From assembly GCA_963513935.1 (NCBI GenBank), contig OY740765.1:147151830-147215829 (forward strand): DNA of 64,000 nt, given 5' to 3'. A model generated the notes under the pieces. That model made no database searches, had not been told where the DNA came from, and worked only from the letters and a program-made list of their open reading frames with translations. The position numbers and the translations under genes are program-made. Positions 20,021-33,565 of the stretch are shown piece by piece. Numbering within the stretch: position 1 is the stretch's first letter; the number at the start of each line of letters is the position of its first letter. The DNA comes from Aphrophora alni (taxonomy: Eukaryota > Arthropoda > Insecta > Hemiptera > Aphrophoridae).

Positions 20021-22734
20021 ATTTATCTCTTAACCTGACAAAATATTCACAAATGATATCAACTTCATATAATGACCAATGTTACTATATTATGCTGAAA
20101 AAACAATTTACTAATGGTTACTTCCCCAAATTTAAGTTTATAATTTTTGTATTAAAAAAATTCAATTAATGAAAAAGAATTTAAAGTTTTAAACTTTATT
20201 TGAAAAGCTCTAAATTTCAATAATCCAATTAATTGTAATTGGTACCTTCAACACTTTGAAGATCTTGTAGATTTCAATACTTCCAAGATGGCGGTATTGA
20301 AATCTAGTATTGTGTCAAGGCCACTCGATAGTGAAGCCAAGGTATTCATGTGACATATGCTCCTGAGATGTTGTTGGTCAGAGGTTTAGTTGAAGAGTGT
20401 CGATTTTTCAAGCTGAGGAGCTTAAAATGGGAATGTTGTGCACCAACCTGACAGTTTTTTCTTGACATAATTTCCCTTTTTGTTTCCTTATGATTTCTAC
20501 CATTTTAGAAGTTGTTAATGCCTTATTTGTACATAATTGGCTTCCTTATGTATTGTTAAACCTTTCTCGTTCACTTAACCCTTTCTGTTTATTTCCTATT
20601 CACTAAATTGTCTTTTGTTAGTTAATTATTTCCATCTCGCAAGGTTGTCCAGCCTTTTCCCCTCTCTTTTTGTCACTGACTTGAGGGGTGATTTTGTTAC
20701 CTGTATGAACACGAATGCTCTATTGTTCTAATTTTTTACCTATGCTTAATTTCTTCAAATTGCTGTAACTTTTGAATGCCAAAACCAATTTCCATTCTGA
20801 TTTTGGATTTGTGTTCTCCTTGCTGTCGTGCTGCTGTACGAACTTGATTTGTTGTCGTAGCCCATATAGTTCACCCGTTATCGTGGTTTTTCGAAAAGTC
20901 AACTTGAAGTTTTTAATTTCCAAAATGTTGACCTTATGAAAATTTCAAAGTTCACACTTTATTGTCTGATCTTCCTAACAGCGATTTCACTTTTCACTTT
21001 TTTCCTAAGTCCTATAGTTTTGGAGTTATTAGCCTTTAAACTTGTCCTTTTGTTACACTTTATTTTTTTACAATTGCAATCCCCCCCTTTATTACATAAT
21101 ACATATTACATCTTGTTCAAAAAAAATCTTACAGAAATATATATTATTTATCATATATTTGAACTTAGTTTGATGGTTAACCCTTTTTATTTATTGAAAA
21201 TCTGATTGCTAGGTCAGAATATTGTTATTACTAAAAATTGATTTTTACAAAAATAATTAATGAACATTTTTGTTTTGTTAAGAAAGAAATACAGTAGAGA
21301 GTTTTGAAGTTCAAAAAGAGATTTGAATTTTGTTGTAGTACAGAAAATGTGTTTAAAATGAAATTAATTGTTGGATATAAAAAATAATTTTTTTTAAAAG
21401 AAAAAATATTTGTGAAAAATCAATTAAAGTTGATAAATTGGTGATGGAGAAAGCTATAGTGTCAAAATTAAAGGAAAAGTTTACAGGGTTTTTTATAGAA
21501 ATAAGTTATTAGTTTTATTAGGAAGTTGGAGTGGTGGATGGATGTTTTTTTAAATAAGGTTTCTTTGATAAATAAGATTTTTCCGAATATAAACGAATGG
21601 TGTCCTGCAATTTCTTCAGCGAATAATGTTTTACAAAGGTTCTGCGAGTTTTACGGCCTATTTTTACGTCGAGTTTTAGAATAAAGCGTGAAGTAGTACG
21701 GCGAAGTTATAATACTTATAAAAGACCTAAAAAAGTAATTCTAAAATGGAGACATTATAGTTGATAGATTAAGTAAAAAGTTAGTTTTAGGCCACAAATA
21801 ATGTTCCTCTGAAAAAAATGTAGTTTGCTTTGGATGTTTTGAAATAGTTCTAATTGTTAAAGTTCTGGTGAATAAATGAAATTCTATGACCTAGCAATGG
21901 AATAAGAGAAGGAAAAAATAATTAAATAATAAAGAACCATTAATTAGATAACTTATTAGAAATTTATTTAGTTTAAAATTAAAGAATCCTGGCAGTTTAA
22001 AGGAACCCATTTTAACAAGATGCTCACATACACATAAATATATACTGTTTGTAATAACGGACTTTGAAAATGAAATGTGTACAAAAACAGAAAATTAAGT
22101 TATATAGATGTTGAAACTGGCGACTCAACATAAGTGTCAACCAACACATAGTCACTCAAAATGCTTTACTGTCACTTCTAATTATTTAAAAATTAAACAT
22201 AATATTTAGAAACTAATTTTTAACCATGAAATTTGAAAATGAAAAATAAGAAAATGTGTTGCAAGTTAAATTTGGGCGAGCACATCCAATATTGTGGTAC
22301 ATATTAGTGAACCCAACATATGTTATAGAATTATATGGAAATAATTTGTTTTATTTACAGTATCTTCAAGGTAGGAATGTGTCTGGGGTGGAGAGGAAAA
22401 GAAGGGCCCCCACATAGTTTGTTGCCATTGCTTTCAGCTGTACAACCCCAATAATAAATATAGACCTCAAATGCTTCTGTGTAAATGTGTACCCTACTTT
22501 CGTTTCTTTTATCAATGTAAATAAGAATAAAACATTAAAAAAAGTGTACAAGGTGCATATTAAAGAGATGAACACATTTTTGAATGTGTAACAATTAGTT
22601 GTTTTATTTATAAATATATATGTTAATCTTTATGTTAATTGTTATTTAAAAACTTTTAAACATAAAACAAAAAAAGTCATATTTGTTATTTAAAAACTAT
22701 CTCATTCATTCAAGATCTAAGCTTGACTATTCGT
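20021..22734. other. Non-coding stretch right of the PLE
   Basis: No supportable gene. The part at 20640-20935 is less AT-rich and looks like an unclassified repeat. The remainder is AT-rich. Confidence 0.45.
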
Positions 22735-22736
22735 TA

Positions 22737-23388
22737 CAGAGTGGTCAGAAAATGTTATAGCAAACTTTGTATTTGGTTACATGGGTCAAAATAAATAAAA
22801 AAAGTTCCTGAAACATATGTCCGGGAAACGCTTCGTTTTCCATCCTTTGCCCACTTTGAGTTTTTTTTGAAAAATAATTGTAAGTTAAGAAATTTTTCAC
22901 TTTTTGAGTTGAAATTTGATAGGCTATATAAATTTCGTATGCTTTTTTTACCAGTATAGGCTACCAAAAACTAAAACTTTATCATGTAACTTTTTTAAAT
23001 GGCTGTCATTAAAAATGTTTAATGTTAAATTTCACTAAAATAATTCATTTTAAGAAAAATGTATAAAAGACAAATAATTCCTCTTTTAACGCCAAATTAC
23101 ATTTATCTTTTTATCCTTCTTTTTTTTTTAACTAGGTCAATTGATAACCAGAGTTATGGACAGAAAACTCAAAACATAATTCTTGATAATTATCTACAAC
23201 ATCCAAATTTATTCTTAACCAAAATAATATTGAATTATATTAATTTATGAAAAACAAAATCTTTTCTTTTAATTTAAAAAAGCAAATGGACAATTTAATT
23301 TATGTTAAATAAATTGAAAGTGGGTAACGTAATATGGTCTGTATAACCACTACCTAAAGTTTGGCACCCCATTTTCTGACACTGTGTG
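22737..23388. mobile_element. Non-autonomous Tc1/mariner-type element (MITE)
   Basis: A 652-bp element with imperfect inverted ends. The left end has CAGAGTGGTCAGAAAATG and then GCAAACTTTG. The right end on the other strand has CACACAGTGTCAGAAAATGG and then GCCAAACTTTA. TA flanks both ends (22735-22736 and 23389-23390). It shares a subterminal block (AAATAAATAAAAAAAGTTCC) with the element end at 9158. The inside has no transposase, only AT-rich DNA, so it would depend on a relative for movement. Confidence 0.7.
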
Positions 23389-23506
23389 TAGCTATAAAGT
23401 GAAAATATTTATACAGTTTAGACAATAATTTATTCACTGTTTTTAATAACTACCGACGTAAAAATATTAAATTATTATTATATAAAGCTTACAAATAAAT
23501 GATAGT

Positions 23507-23626
23507 TTATTCCAACTCGTCTATCACAAAGTTTCCGTGTTCAGCTTCTTTCTTCATAAATTGCATAACATTGTAAATAATTTCACGACTTTGACTCTTT
23601 AACATTTTACGATTACCGGTACTCAT
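23507..23626 (-). pseudogene. N-terminal fragment of an IS630/Tc1-like transposase
   Basis: A 39-codon ATG-to-stop frame on the minus strand reads MSTGNRKMLKSQSREIIYNV and continues MQFMKKEAEHG. It closely resembles the first helix region of a widespread arthropod DDE transposase family whose proteins begin with the K-S-Q-S/A-R-E motif. Nothing recognisable follows after the stop, so it is an isolated fragment. An exon of a host gene derived from such a transposase is possible, but there is no splice donor at its end. Confidence 0.5.
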
Positions 23627-26060
23627 TCACACTTAGCCATAACACCTATTAGCCGACCAAGTTAACATTTTATGCGGAAAATAGGCTACGTGAAAGATGG
23701 ATTGACAGATATTTTGTGTATGCCTTAAAGTTATCACATGAATGCATTCTTGGAATCAATGAACAAAGGCATCAGGAAGGCGGGAAGTATTTCCTGGAAT
23801 CCCCTAATCATCCTGTTTACTTTTCCTACAAAAATATATTAAATATTACGTGCCATTCTTAGATATTTAAGTAGCCTAACCAGTACGCTCAGTATTCATT
23901 CGAATACTTCTAGAATGTGCCTAATCTAATTGTAAAAAAAATAATCTATCAACAAAATAATATCTACAACTTTCTTGCAGAAAGTTATCATTTAGCCAAG
24001 AAATATAAATTTTCCTCGTTTTGAATACCTTTGTCATTACTTTTATTACGTAAAAACTTTTTACAGTTTATCAATACCGTACATAAACTTACTTTTTTAC
24101 ACAACTTTATACTTTGTTAGTTTTTAGTTTTTATAACTTTTTATAAAATAAATATTGTGTGCAAGTAGGCAAAATTATAAGATAAGTGAGATGCAGTCTG
24201 TCACGAAGTTGTAACTTTAGGAATTAAATGTAGCTAAGCAGTAATTTGTGTACCTAGTTTTCGTGGAATGGGTTGTACCGTCAAGTCAGGCTAGGGAAGC
24301 AAGTAGAAGGAAGGACTCGCCCCTTACACCAGACACACTCCTAGTCTGAGGCTACTGTACTATGGTGACTAAAGAGAATATTTCCTAAAGAAGAAATTGG
24401 TGCAAACAATTGTACATATATATATATATATATATTACAATTGAGCATTTACCATGTTTGTTAGATGTATCTCGGCTGTTGATCTATCTCACATACAAAT
24501 TTTCTACACAGAATGAGATGGAAAATAATAGCATAATGAAATTGTAGTCATTAATTATACAACAAATAAATATGTAACATCTATGATAAGTCAGGTAACG
24601 TTAAATAATATTTAATATATACCTTTAATACTTATTAAACAAAAAGCATGTTGAAAACTAAAATAAATAGGCAAGTAATAATGGTGTGCTATTCATGATC
24701 ACAAATCTATCTTTGAAACCAAACACAATAGTATTCTAATACTCCAGAGAGTAACACATGACAACAACTACGTAAGATTGAAAATGGCAACCAGGATATG
24801 ACGATTTGCACGGTAAATGTTTAATTTTGCATATTTCTTTATGATGTTTAAAATTGTTTGCGCCCATTTTTTAAATAATATGCTATTATTGTTAGACATC
24901 ACAAAAAATATATTTCTACAAAATTCTATAATACATGATACGTTTCACTAATACCAAGATTGTATAATTAAGTTAATTAGGATGCGCACAAAACATCAAC
25001 AGGAATATTTTAGTTTTTATTGAAGAAGAAGATTTTAATTTACTGTATAAGCAAACCCGAGCTAACCTAACATGTCATAAGTTAAAAATTTATTCATTGT
25101 ATAATTACTTCATACTTAACCCACTAAAGTAAAACTTTTTATGTAGGAATCTAATTATAGTCAATGGTTTTAATGAAATTGCCTTCAGTTTTACTCAAAT
25201 ATGAAAGTAAGTTTTCTTAGCTTATAAAAAGCCCTTTAATATGAGTCCTGCTTGGTTGCTATATTAAGAATCAGCAGTTGCTATGATTTTTTTAAAAGTT
25301 TATGAAAATTTTGGCACTGTTAGGAATTAGTTTTATCTAATAGCTAATTTTGGGTTCAAATAAAATTTATAACATTTATTATAAATGAGAGATGTTTATT
25401 TAAAATAAACTGATTAATGGTTAAATCAAATACATATAGCAATCAGTTGTTCAGTTTCTTTATAATTTTAACAAATACATTATTGATATCTAATCCACTT
25501 TATGGTAAACTATATAAATTAGTCCCAAGATAGAGCAAGCTTAATATTATTGTGAAATATCAAAAATTCAAATGAGTCTACTTCTTATTTCATTTTTTGA
25601 AGAAAACACAACACTGTCTCTTTGCTCACCTTTATTACTGCAAGTATCAGCTAACATATTTTTGACTGTAATGTTTCCAAAGTTAATTCTAATAAATTCC
25701 ATTGATTGTTTCGACCAATGCTCTTGATCAATCGATGAGCAGAGCCTCCGGCTATCATAGTCGGTGTCTTCGATTTCACTTTTTTACATTTAGTGGGTTT
25801 ATTTACTTTGCCAGGTGATTGAAGGAGGTATATTGTTTAATTAGTTATTGCAACACTTTTTGATATAACAACAATAGGCTCCCTTCTGTGTATTGTCTTG
25901 GGACTTAAAATAAAAATTATATTTGTTTTTTATAATTTTACCCAACAACTATTGTTAACAATTATTCTTAACAGCACTTTTTGTATGCACGCAAGTCAGG
26001 CTCATTTTTAGCTTGTATCTTAAAAATTATAATATTTAGACAAATCACTAAATGTTTACT
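23627..26060. other. Non-coding AT-rich stretch
   Basis: No gene seen. It contains a TA microsatellite at about 24417-24434. Confidence 0.5.
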
Positions 26061-26065
26061 TTAAA

Positions 26066-26609
26066 GGTGGCTCCGGATTTTATTTTTTTATTGTCTAAAT
26101 TCCTTGCTTCATAAGAATAAATAATGTTTTTCTTGCGCCGATCACTATTTTTCACTGAAAAATCAATTTAAAAACTACCAAATTGAGGGGTTTATAGATT
26201 ACACTTAATGGCAAGGTATAATAGGAATAAGAATATCTTATGGTTTGACACATGTGCCTTACACAATGACTAAGCTAGATCGCTATTTCATGTCACGGAA
26301 GGTTTGGCCAGGTGGCTATATATATATATATTTAATAACCTGGCTAAACCTATCGTATGTTTAATAAACTTAATTAGATCACTATTTTTCACTTAAAAAT
26401 CTCAATCTCAAAACTATGATATTGAGGGGTAGATTGGAATATCTAATAACATAAGACCTATAAATCATGTCTAACCTATAAATACATTAGATTTGATAGT
26501 TTTTTATTGTGATTTTCAGTAAAAAATAGTAATCGGCGCAAGGAAAACATTATTTATTCTTATAAAGTGAGGTATGTAGTAAACGATAAAAAAATAAAAT
26601 CGCGCCACC
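26066..26609. mobile_element. Foldback MITE with TTAA-type flanks
   Basis: A 544-bp element with long inverted ends: GGTGGCTCCGGATTTTATTT on the left against GGTGGCGCGATTTTATTTTT from the right. Further inside, AATAAATAATGTTTTTCTTG pairs with its counterpart around 26545-26565. The direct repeat TTAAA at 26061-26065 and 26610-26614 suggests a TTAA-type target (piggyBac-like), but the inverted similarity extends about 10 bp beyond, so the exact edges are uncertain. The centre has a TA microsatellite next to GGTTTGGCCAGGTGG. Its interior is related to the element at 52374-53019. Confidence 0.7.
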
Positions 26610-26614
26610 TTAAA

Positions 26615-27640
26615 GTAAAGAATTATGGACAAATCCGGCTTATAGAATTTTTAGTAATTGTAAAGAACAGCTTGACCAAAGTTTTCCTTATTAAAACTAT
26701 CATTGCTTTTAAACTCAATGTGTTCTATGGTATATCAAACATGTTCTACATGTTAAAGGAAATATGTTTAGAAGGTTAAATTTACCATTAATCTAAATCA
26801 ACATTTTTGTTAACAAAAAATATGTGAATAGGTTAGGTTAAGCCAGATTATGTTTAATATTCAAATTGGGTTATGAAAGATTTGTGCAAAGTACAATGTT
26901 CAAGAACTCTGTGAATAGGTTAGGGTATAAAGTAAAAATTATATAGCTCTTTTTATAACAAAATGGTGTGCAACAATACTGCACAAACTCTCTACTACTA
27001 CACACAAAAGCAAATAGTAGGGCCTAACCTAACAAATAGTATTTAGTAGCCTAATGTGAAATAAAAGCATAAAACCCCTACATGGCATAAGATATGACCT
27101 AAATGAAACTCCCACAAATACATTTTTATACTATGTCTATATATAGGGTATTTATAGATGTATATTGAACTCAGGTGTACACAATAAATTCCAAAAACCT
27201 TTGTCATTGCAGATTTTCAAATGAGCTCAAGCATAGACATAATATGAATCTTGATTAACCAATAACCATAGCAAATTAAAATTAAAGGGCTGAGAATGAG
27301 TTTGGGTAAGGACCAAAATGTAAAATTTTGAGAAGCAACAAAAAACACTAACATTCTTGAAACATGAACCTAACAAATCTTATCAGCCAATAGATATGAA
27401 GTAAATACATGACAAGAGGGACATTTTTTCCCATTAATGTTCAAGGTCATTAAAATAGTTTTGCTTAAGATAGAAACACATTTTATTAAATTATTTAAAC
27501 ATGAGGTCAATATAATTAGTAATTAAAAAAATTCTTTCGTTTTGGACACTAGTTTGTTACATAGATATAAAAAAAAAGAACATTAATCTTCTGGATGTAA
27601 TCCAATTAAAATGGGCATTCACATCTGTTGAATCTCTATC
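26615..27640. other. Non-coding stretch
   Basis: AT-rich and without motif-bearing frames. A weak frame at 26567-26779 overlaps the end of the MITE and is not considered real. Confidence 0.5.
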
Positions 27641-27684
27641 CATTGTTGTTTTGTTAACACATATCAATGAAACTAAACATCTTA

Positions 27685-27915
27685 CTCAGCTGGAGATGAG
27701 TCATTTTTTCCAGCAGGATAGACGATAGAGCTCCTCATTTGTTAATGTGGCCGAAGTCGTTTTAGATCGAGATCTTCCCAACCATTGGAAGGTCTTGGCA
27801 GCAAATTTATGGACTGCTCCTCATACTTGACTTGGAAAATACGTTTGCGATTTTGTCCTGAGGCTTTTTGAAAGTAAAAGTTTATCCCCACCCTATAGCA
27901 ATAAAACTGATGAAT
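27685..27915 (+). pseudogene. Degraded Tc3/IS630-like transposase fragment
   Basis: One plus-strand reading gives MSHFFQQD, then after breaks NVAEVVLDRDLPN, and at the end CDFVLRLFESKSLSPPYSN. The pattern FQQD...SPDL...DFFLWGFLKSKVY is the region of the last two catalytic acids in Tc3-like transposases. Here FVLRLFESKSL stands for FFLWGFLKSKV. Several stops and shifts make it a relic. No terminal repeats were found. Confidence 0.45.
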
Positions 27916-29340
27916 GATTGAAGAGTAACATTTAGGCGCGCCTGGTGGCAGAATTAGTTACTACTACGGCATAGTTGTTTCACCAACATATAGGCACGCT
28001 ACCCTCTATACTCTATAGTATTCCAACCCTTTAAATCACCTATAATTTTAACGTCTAGATGCTGTCATTATACCATATTATTGATACAACTTTATTATAT
28101 AAGTGGCATCATAGGCTACAAACATACATAATATGTATATTTTTATGACAATTTATTAACCTGGCTATTCATTGTTCAAACAAACAATTGAAGACTATAT
28201 AAACTACAGTTTTCAAGTGAAATGAATTATGACAGTATATAATTAATTATTAAGAAGAATACACTACAGTTTAAAAGTAACAAACGATAAAACTATTTAA
28301 AATACTTAATCAATAAAAATAATTAATAATTCCGTGTATATATTCGTAATAGAAATGTACTCCTCACACTATTTCGCAGTTCTCATGGAAACTAGAAATA
28401 TTCTACAGTGAAGTAAAGCGAATTTAATTAGAACCAAAATGTACCAACTTCATTTTTTAACCCAGTTAATTATTAAGCTACCATAGTTCAGTTGAAATAG
28501 TAGATGAGATTTGAATTATCAATATCCTCCATTATTTTACCATGCATATTAACTTAAATAAATATATACAGAAACGTTTTTTGTTACATTTAGATGCAAC
28601 AGTTGATTTGTGTAAAAGTTAAGAACAAAAAATAAGTGATAACATGACAGCTATTTTCATGAATAATTAAACAAGACTTTTGTTTGAAACAAATCTAAAC
28701 TTGGTCAATTTTTTTTTCTTCAATGGAAAGTGGTGTTAATTGTTAATAATATACGGAGAACGTAGTTTGACATATTTTCTGTGCATTATGACGTGGAATT
28801 ATTGCAAAATAATGGGTAAAAAAAAATTTTGAAGGATTTTAAAACCCCATCAAGTCAATATAGGCCTAAATTTGTTTTTCTTTGCAGTCTCGAAACCTTA
28901 ACATAAACCAAGATCTTGTTTCTGACATATATAAAATCCACCTATTAAAAAATATTGGATGATAACAATGGTTGAATTATGTTATGTTATGAAATTTGGT
29001 CTAATAGCACAGGAAAACATCAATACTAATTAAATTATAACTACATCTTTTAAAAGTTGTGAAATTAATTGCTTCATAAATGACTTTATGGTAGCATACT
29101 TTTAGCCGGAATGCACTCTAAACAATGTCAAGACCAATAGTCCGCCAAATTCATAAATAGAAAAATAGTTCAATAGGACAATAGTTTACTTTATCTAATT
29201 TATTTAAAATAAAGTTAGGCTAAACCTAATAATGTCCTAGACGAACTCTGCAGTTAAATTACGTAATAAATAAGTAAACAAAATCATAAGTTTTACCAGC
29301 CAAACCTAAGTGGCACAAATGAATCATTGCCAAAAAAACA
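27916..29340. other. Non-coding stretch upstream of the first LRR exon
   Basis: AT-rich with no gene features. No clear promoter motif could be identified. Confidence 0.45.
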
Positions 29341-29423
29341 TTCTATTTTCAGATTTGGAATATTGAAGACTGTTTACAAGGTCTTGTGTGTGTCATAATC
29401 ATCTGCCTCTCATAACAACAATA

Positions 29424-29570
29424 ATGGATAAGGATATTGTTCAAGAAATTGCAAATAAGTTCATCCTTCACTGGAATTATAGAGATTGGTTTTCCTTGCC
29501 AAAAGAACTGGAAGAACATGGGCGACATGTTAAGGAAATATATTTACGTTACAATCATATTCTGCTTCTG
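29424..29570 (+). CDS. LRRC28: LRR protein (LRRC28-like), first coding exon
   Basis: 49 codons from ATG at 29424 (A at -3, G at +4) to a donor CTG|GTGAGT (GT at 29571). The intron is phase 0. TCTATTTTCAG at 29342-29352 is a good acceptor 71 bp upstream, so a non-coding exon probably precedes this one. The peptide has FILHWNYRDWFSLPKELEEH and then VKEIYLRYNHILLL, the start of LRR 1. The N-terminal NYR...LPxEL pattern and the absence of a signal peptide fit LRRC28, an intracellular LRR protein of poorly known function. The next exon continues the repeat without a break. LRRC28 is the best match I know, chosen by the number and spacing of repeats. A closely related small LRR protein is the alternative. 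Confidence 0.8.
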
Positions 29571-32500
29571 GTGAGTACAACTATAATGTAGGATAAACAT
29601 ATAATATTCTTAACCTTAAAATAGTATAAATAGGAAATAAAATTAAAGGTTAAGATTTTTTTATATACAACATTATGATTAAGAATTGATGTACTATGAT
29701 AAATAACTATGTATAGTACAGCAAAGTTAACTACGAGCAAGTCGTCTCGCACAGGTTGGAGAAATAAGGGGCATGTAGTGGGAGTAAATACCCTGTTAAT
29801 AGATACTTCAATGTGTGAAGGTTTTAGTTCGGGGTGATACCCTTTTCCTTTTGAAACATTTTTTTATGTAGCCACTTGTAGAGTTGTCGGACTATGAAAG
29901 AACATATGTCGGACAACGTGAGTAGTGTGAACATAGATTTCATCATAAAAAATTGTTGGTCACCCTTCAAGCCTTATAGTCTTTCATTATTTTTAAATAA
30001 TTAATTATTTTCAATTATGTAATTTTGTTTCTATTAAAATTCTTCAATTGCTTTTTTCAACTTTTTTCCACCGGAAGCCTATATTTCTAAAAATTTTGCG
30101 CAAGGTTTCAGTGAAATTTAATTCAAGTGCTGGGTGTTTGATTCTTAAAACTGTCATTAGTGGTTTAAAACATGATAGGCTAGTTTGTTATATTTTAAAT
30201 GAAAATTATAAATTAAATTTTGTAACATGCTTTTCTGAAAGTTATTAATATATTCTTTTTAATTAAATGTCAACAGTGTTTTCCAGGTGTTGAAAATGTC
30301 TCATTTTGTCCACATTTGTTTAATTCTGTTATTACTTTTTTTTTTTTTTTTTTGCCGTACTTAATCGTATTCCACATAAGTTAGCAACTCTGTGTTTAAT
30401 ATTATTCTTTGACATTTCCGGATTTTTTTTCTACAATATTTTTTAAGATATTTACACACTTACTTCGACTTCGTATTGATACTCCCTGGCCTAGTCGATT
30501 AATTAATGTAGGTTGAAGGATTGTTAACAAACAGAATATAACAAGAGACTGGACACTATTGACTATATAACACAAAGATCTGCAACTACTGTAGTGATAT
30601 AGGAGTTATAAAAAAATAAACAAAGAGATTTTGTTTTATATAATAATTATCTATCTAACCTTTTGTGTAGCAAACTTTTATATTTAATCTTACTTTCTAT
30701 ATACTATGAAACAATCAGAGACAAGTTTATATTTACAATACTTTATTCATTTAATCATACACAATATAAAATTTACAAATTATTTGAGATCTCTTTCTCC
30801 TCGGGATTTCTATAGGTTAAGTTTTATTTCATTATACTTGCATAGTTTTGGTTGTATTATTACATGCATCTTTTTATGTTAGTCCTTTTACAAATTTAAA
30901 CTGAAAATAAAATACTTGTGTATTTCTTCCAATGCATATTTCAAATTTTCAGTCTTAATTATTTACTTCCTTAAATGAAATTTTAAATTTTAGTTCAAGT
31001 CCATTTTCAATACATACAATATCCATCAAATCTCTTGTTTATGTCTTCCAACAATTATCAATTCTCTGTGCATAAATTATATTTACTTCTAATTTCCATC
31101 ACAAAAAACCGTAAATTTTAACTTTTTTCTAAGAGCCAAACAAAATGATCTACTAAGCGTCAGAGCAAGAATAAGCGTCCCCTTCTTCACTGTTATAACA
31201 TCCTGCATTCCAAATTTTATTTCTTCTTCCTCCTCTTATATTTCTCTGGTATTTCACCTTGTTTAAAAATTTTGTTATGAGATTATTATATTTTAAAACT
31301 GTCTAAATTTATGTCTATTTTATTTTTAACATTTATTGTAATTTTGCAATTAATTATTTTAAAACAATCCTAATTTTACTTAACATATTTTTTTAACCCT
31401 TTTTTATATTATTCAAATAGTTTTGAATTAGCGTCAATGATATTTTATTTACTTTCAGAACATCTGTTTTTCAAATTTCCTTAGTTCTGATTGGCTAACC
31501 GTGCAACTAACAAAGATGGATGTCGCTCGCTATTTTACTTACAATTTTGACTTTATTCAACAGTATTTAAGTACCGGTAATTCCTTTTATTATCTGTTTA
31601 TGAATTTCCAATAATTGAATGCTCATTTAGGATATAGTCTATCGCATTGAAGTGTGTGCGTAAATCGGGCATATTTTACATTGTTGAATTTAATGTGGTC
31701 TAAACTTGGTAATTATTATGAAAAATTTACAAAATTTTTACTTCTAAATTAATTTATTCACTATTACTATTATTTTTTAGTGTATTTGGTTATGTTTGTT
31801 AAGTAAATGAATATAAACAACAATATGCAATTAAACAAAACATATTAAACAACTAATTCTACAGCATCTTAATATCTATTTTAGGTCAGAAATTTGTTAC
31901 AGAGTCATTAAGGCTTTCTCTCCCTCTCTTTGTAAGCTATTCCATTAAACTTGCCCCACTCCTCCCTACTGTCATATCAAGTATACACAAACTCGTCAAC
32001 TGCACATCTCAATATTGCTCGAAGTTAACTTTGTCCGACTATATATACACTCCTAAATTTTATTTATTATTTTTTTTTTTGAATGAAAGCTAATTCATAA
32101 ATGTAATGAATCTTTTATTTAGTTAGATTCCTTATCTCATATGACAGCTGATCACATTTGTAATTTTTTTTTTTTTGTATTTGTGTCACCCATTTAGATT
32201 GATCAGTATTTCGTATAATGTAATAAGATTGTTAAACGCCGCAAGGGGGTACACAGACTATCTGCATCTAATAAGAGGGTATTGGCGTTCCTTACTATCC
32301 CCAGTCAAATACTCACCAAACACTCACAACACATAGACTATCATCCATATTGACATAGACCCAGTTTTAACTTTAACCTTTACTTAGGGTAATCTTCACA
32401 GGGGGTACACACTAGCTGCACCTAATGAGAGGGGTTTAGATTCCCTCGCGGAACCCGATCTATACAAGAGTGGTACAATAAAACATCTCCGAATATACAC

Positions 32501-33565
32501 ACATATACAACACTCATACATATTTTACAATTCATAGAGGCTGTTACACTATGTGAATCACTGGGGATACATAAACACTCTACACTCATATTATATAGGG
32601 ATTAGTTTTTGACCGTGCAGAGCTGTAGTACGTCTGCGAATGTTTACCAGAACAAAGCGTGAAAACCTTTGACTCTGGTAAGCTGATATGAGCTTGCTCT
32701 GCCGAAGACGTATGCATGGTTTCTGTTCAGTAGCCAGCAACTTTGGTGCTTGGTCAGGAAGTGTTTGCGATGGGGAAGTTGTCGGAACCTTCCTCTCCAG
32801 TTGTGGGTCTGGACTGATGTCTATGCAGTCTGGTTAAAGAGGATACTCTGGGCCCCAGTGTTGTGGGGTTTAGAAATGATTGAAAGTGATCCAAGGATGT
32901 ATCCGTTCCCAAAGTCTCATCTGCAACCGCCAAACACGATGAATGGATAAACTCATGCATGTACTCTATAATATCAAACTTCAACCCGGGTTGTGATAAG
33001 AGACAACTATCGGCATCATCTGAGGAGTCTGTCTGTGTTAAAGCTAAAAAGAGAAATTTGGACATAAGGAGAGTCAGGGATCTTCTACTAGATTCCTTAT
33101 TGTCAATAATAGTGCTGTAGGGGCAGATCTGTCTAAGCTCTCGGCCTTTGTTATTAACAAAGCTATAACTAACTGCTGCTGCTTCATTATTAGGAATGTT
33201 TGTTCCATTAGGAAACTTTAGAATGGGACTTTATTAATACAGACTGACTTGACAAAAAGAGTCACTCTTTGTTCAAAGTGAAGTCTTTTTTCGATGTTAT
33301 TAACTTGTGTGTTGAACCTCACGAAGGTTTTAATTCATCTACAGATGTTATTTCCTGCCGTGACTTATTAAACGATAGCACAGAGGAAATAAAGAAATAG
33401 CCCGCCGAACAGCATGTTATTATTGTTGGACATATTTTCCAAACAGAAAATGGCGAGAAAAAACCAACCGGCTCTACAATATTAACTTTTGTTGTACCAC
33501 ATCTTTCTGAGCGAGTGTTTACTGAATTCTACAGTCTAACTGTTAGGCCATACATTCCAAATCTA

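Noticed and set aside
20720..20923. Minus-strand 67-codon frame
   Set aside because: No known motif, no start context, no neighbours. The region looks like an unclassified repeat.
32754..33065. Minus-strand 103-codon frame within the LINE
   Set aside because: It is antisense to the Gag-side region of the I-type LINE, which accounts for the sequence on the plus strand.
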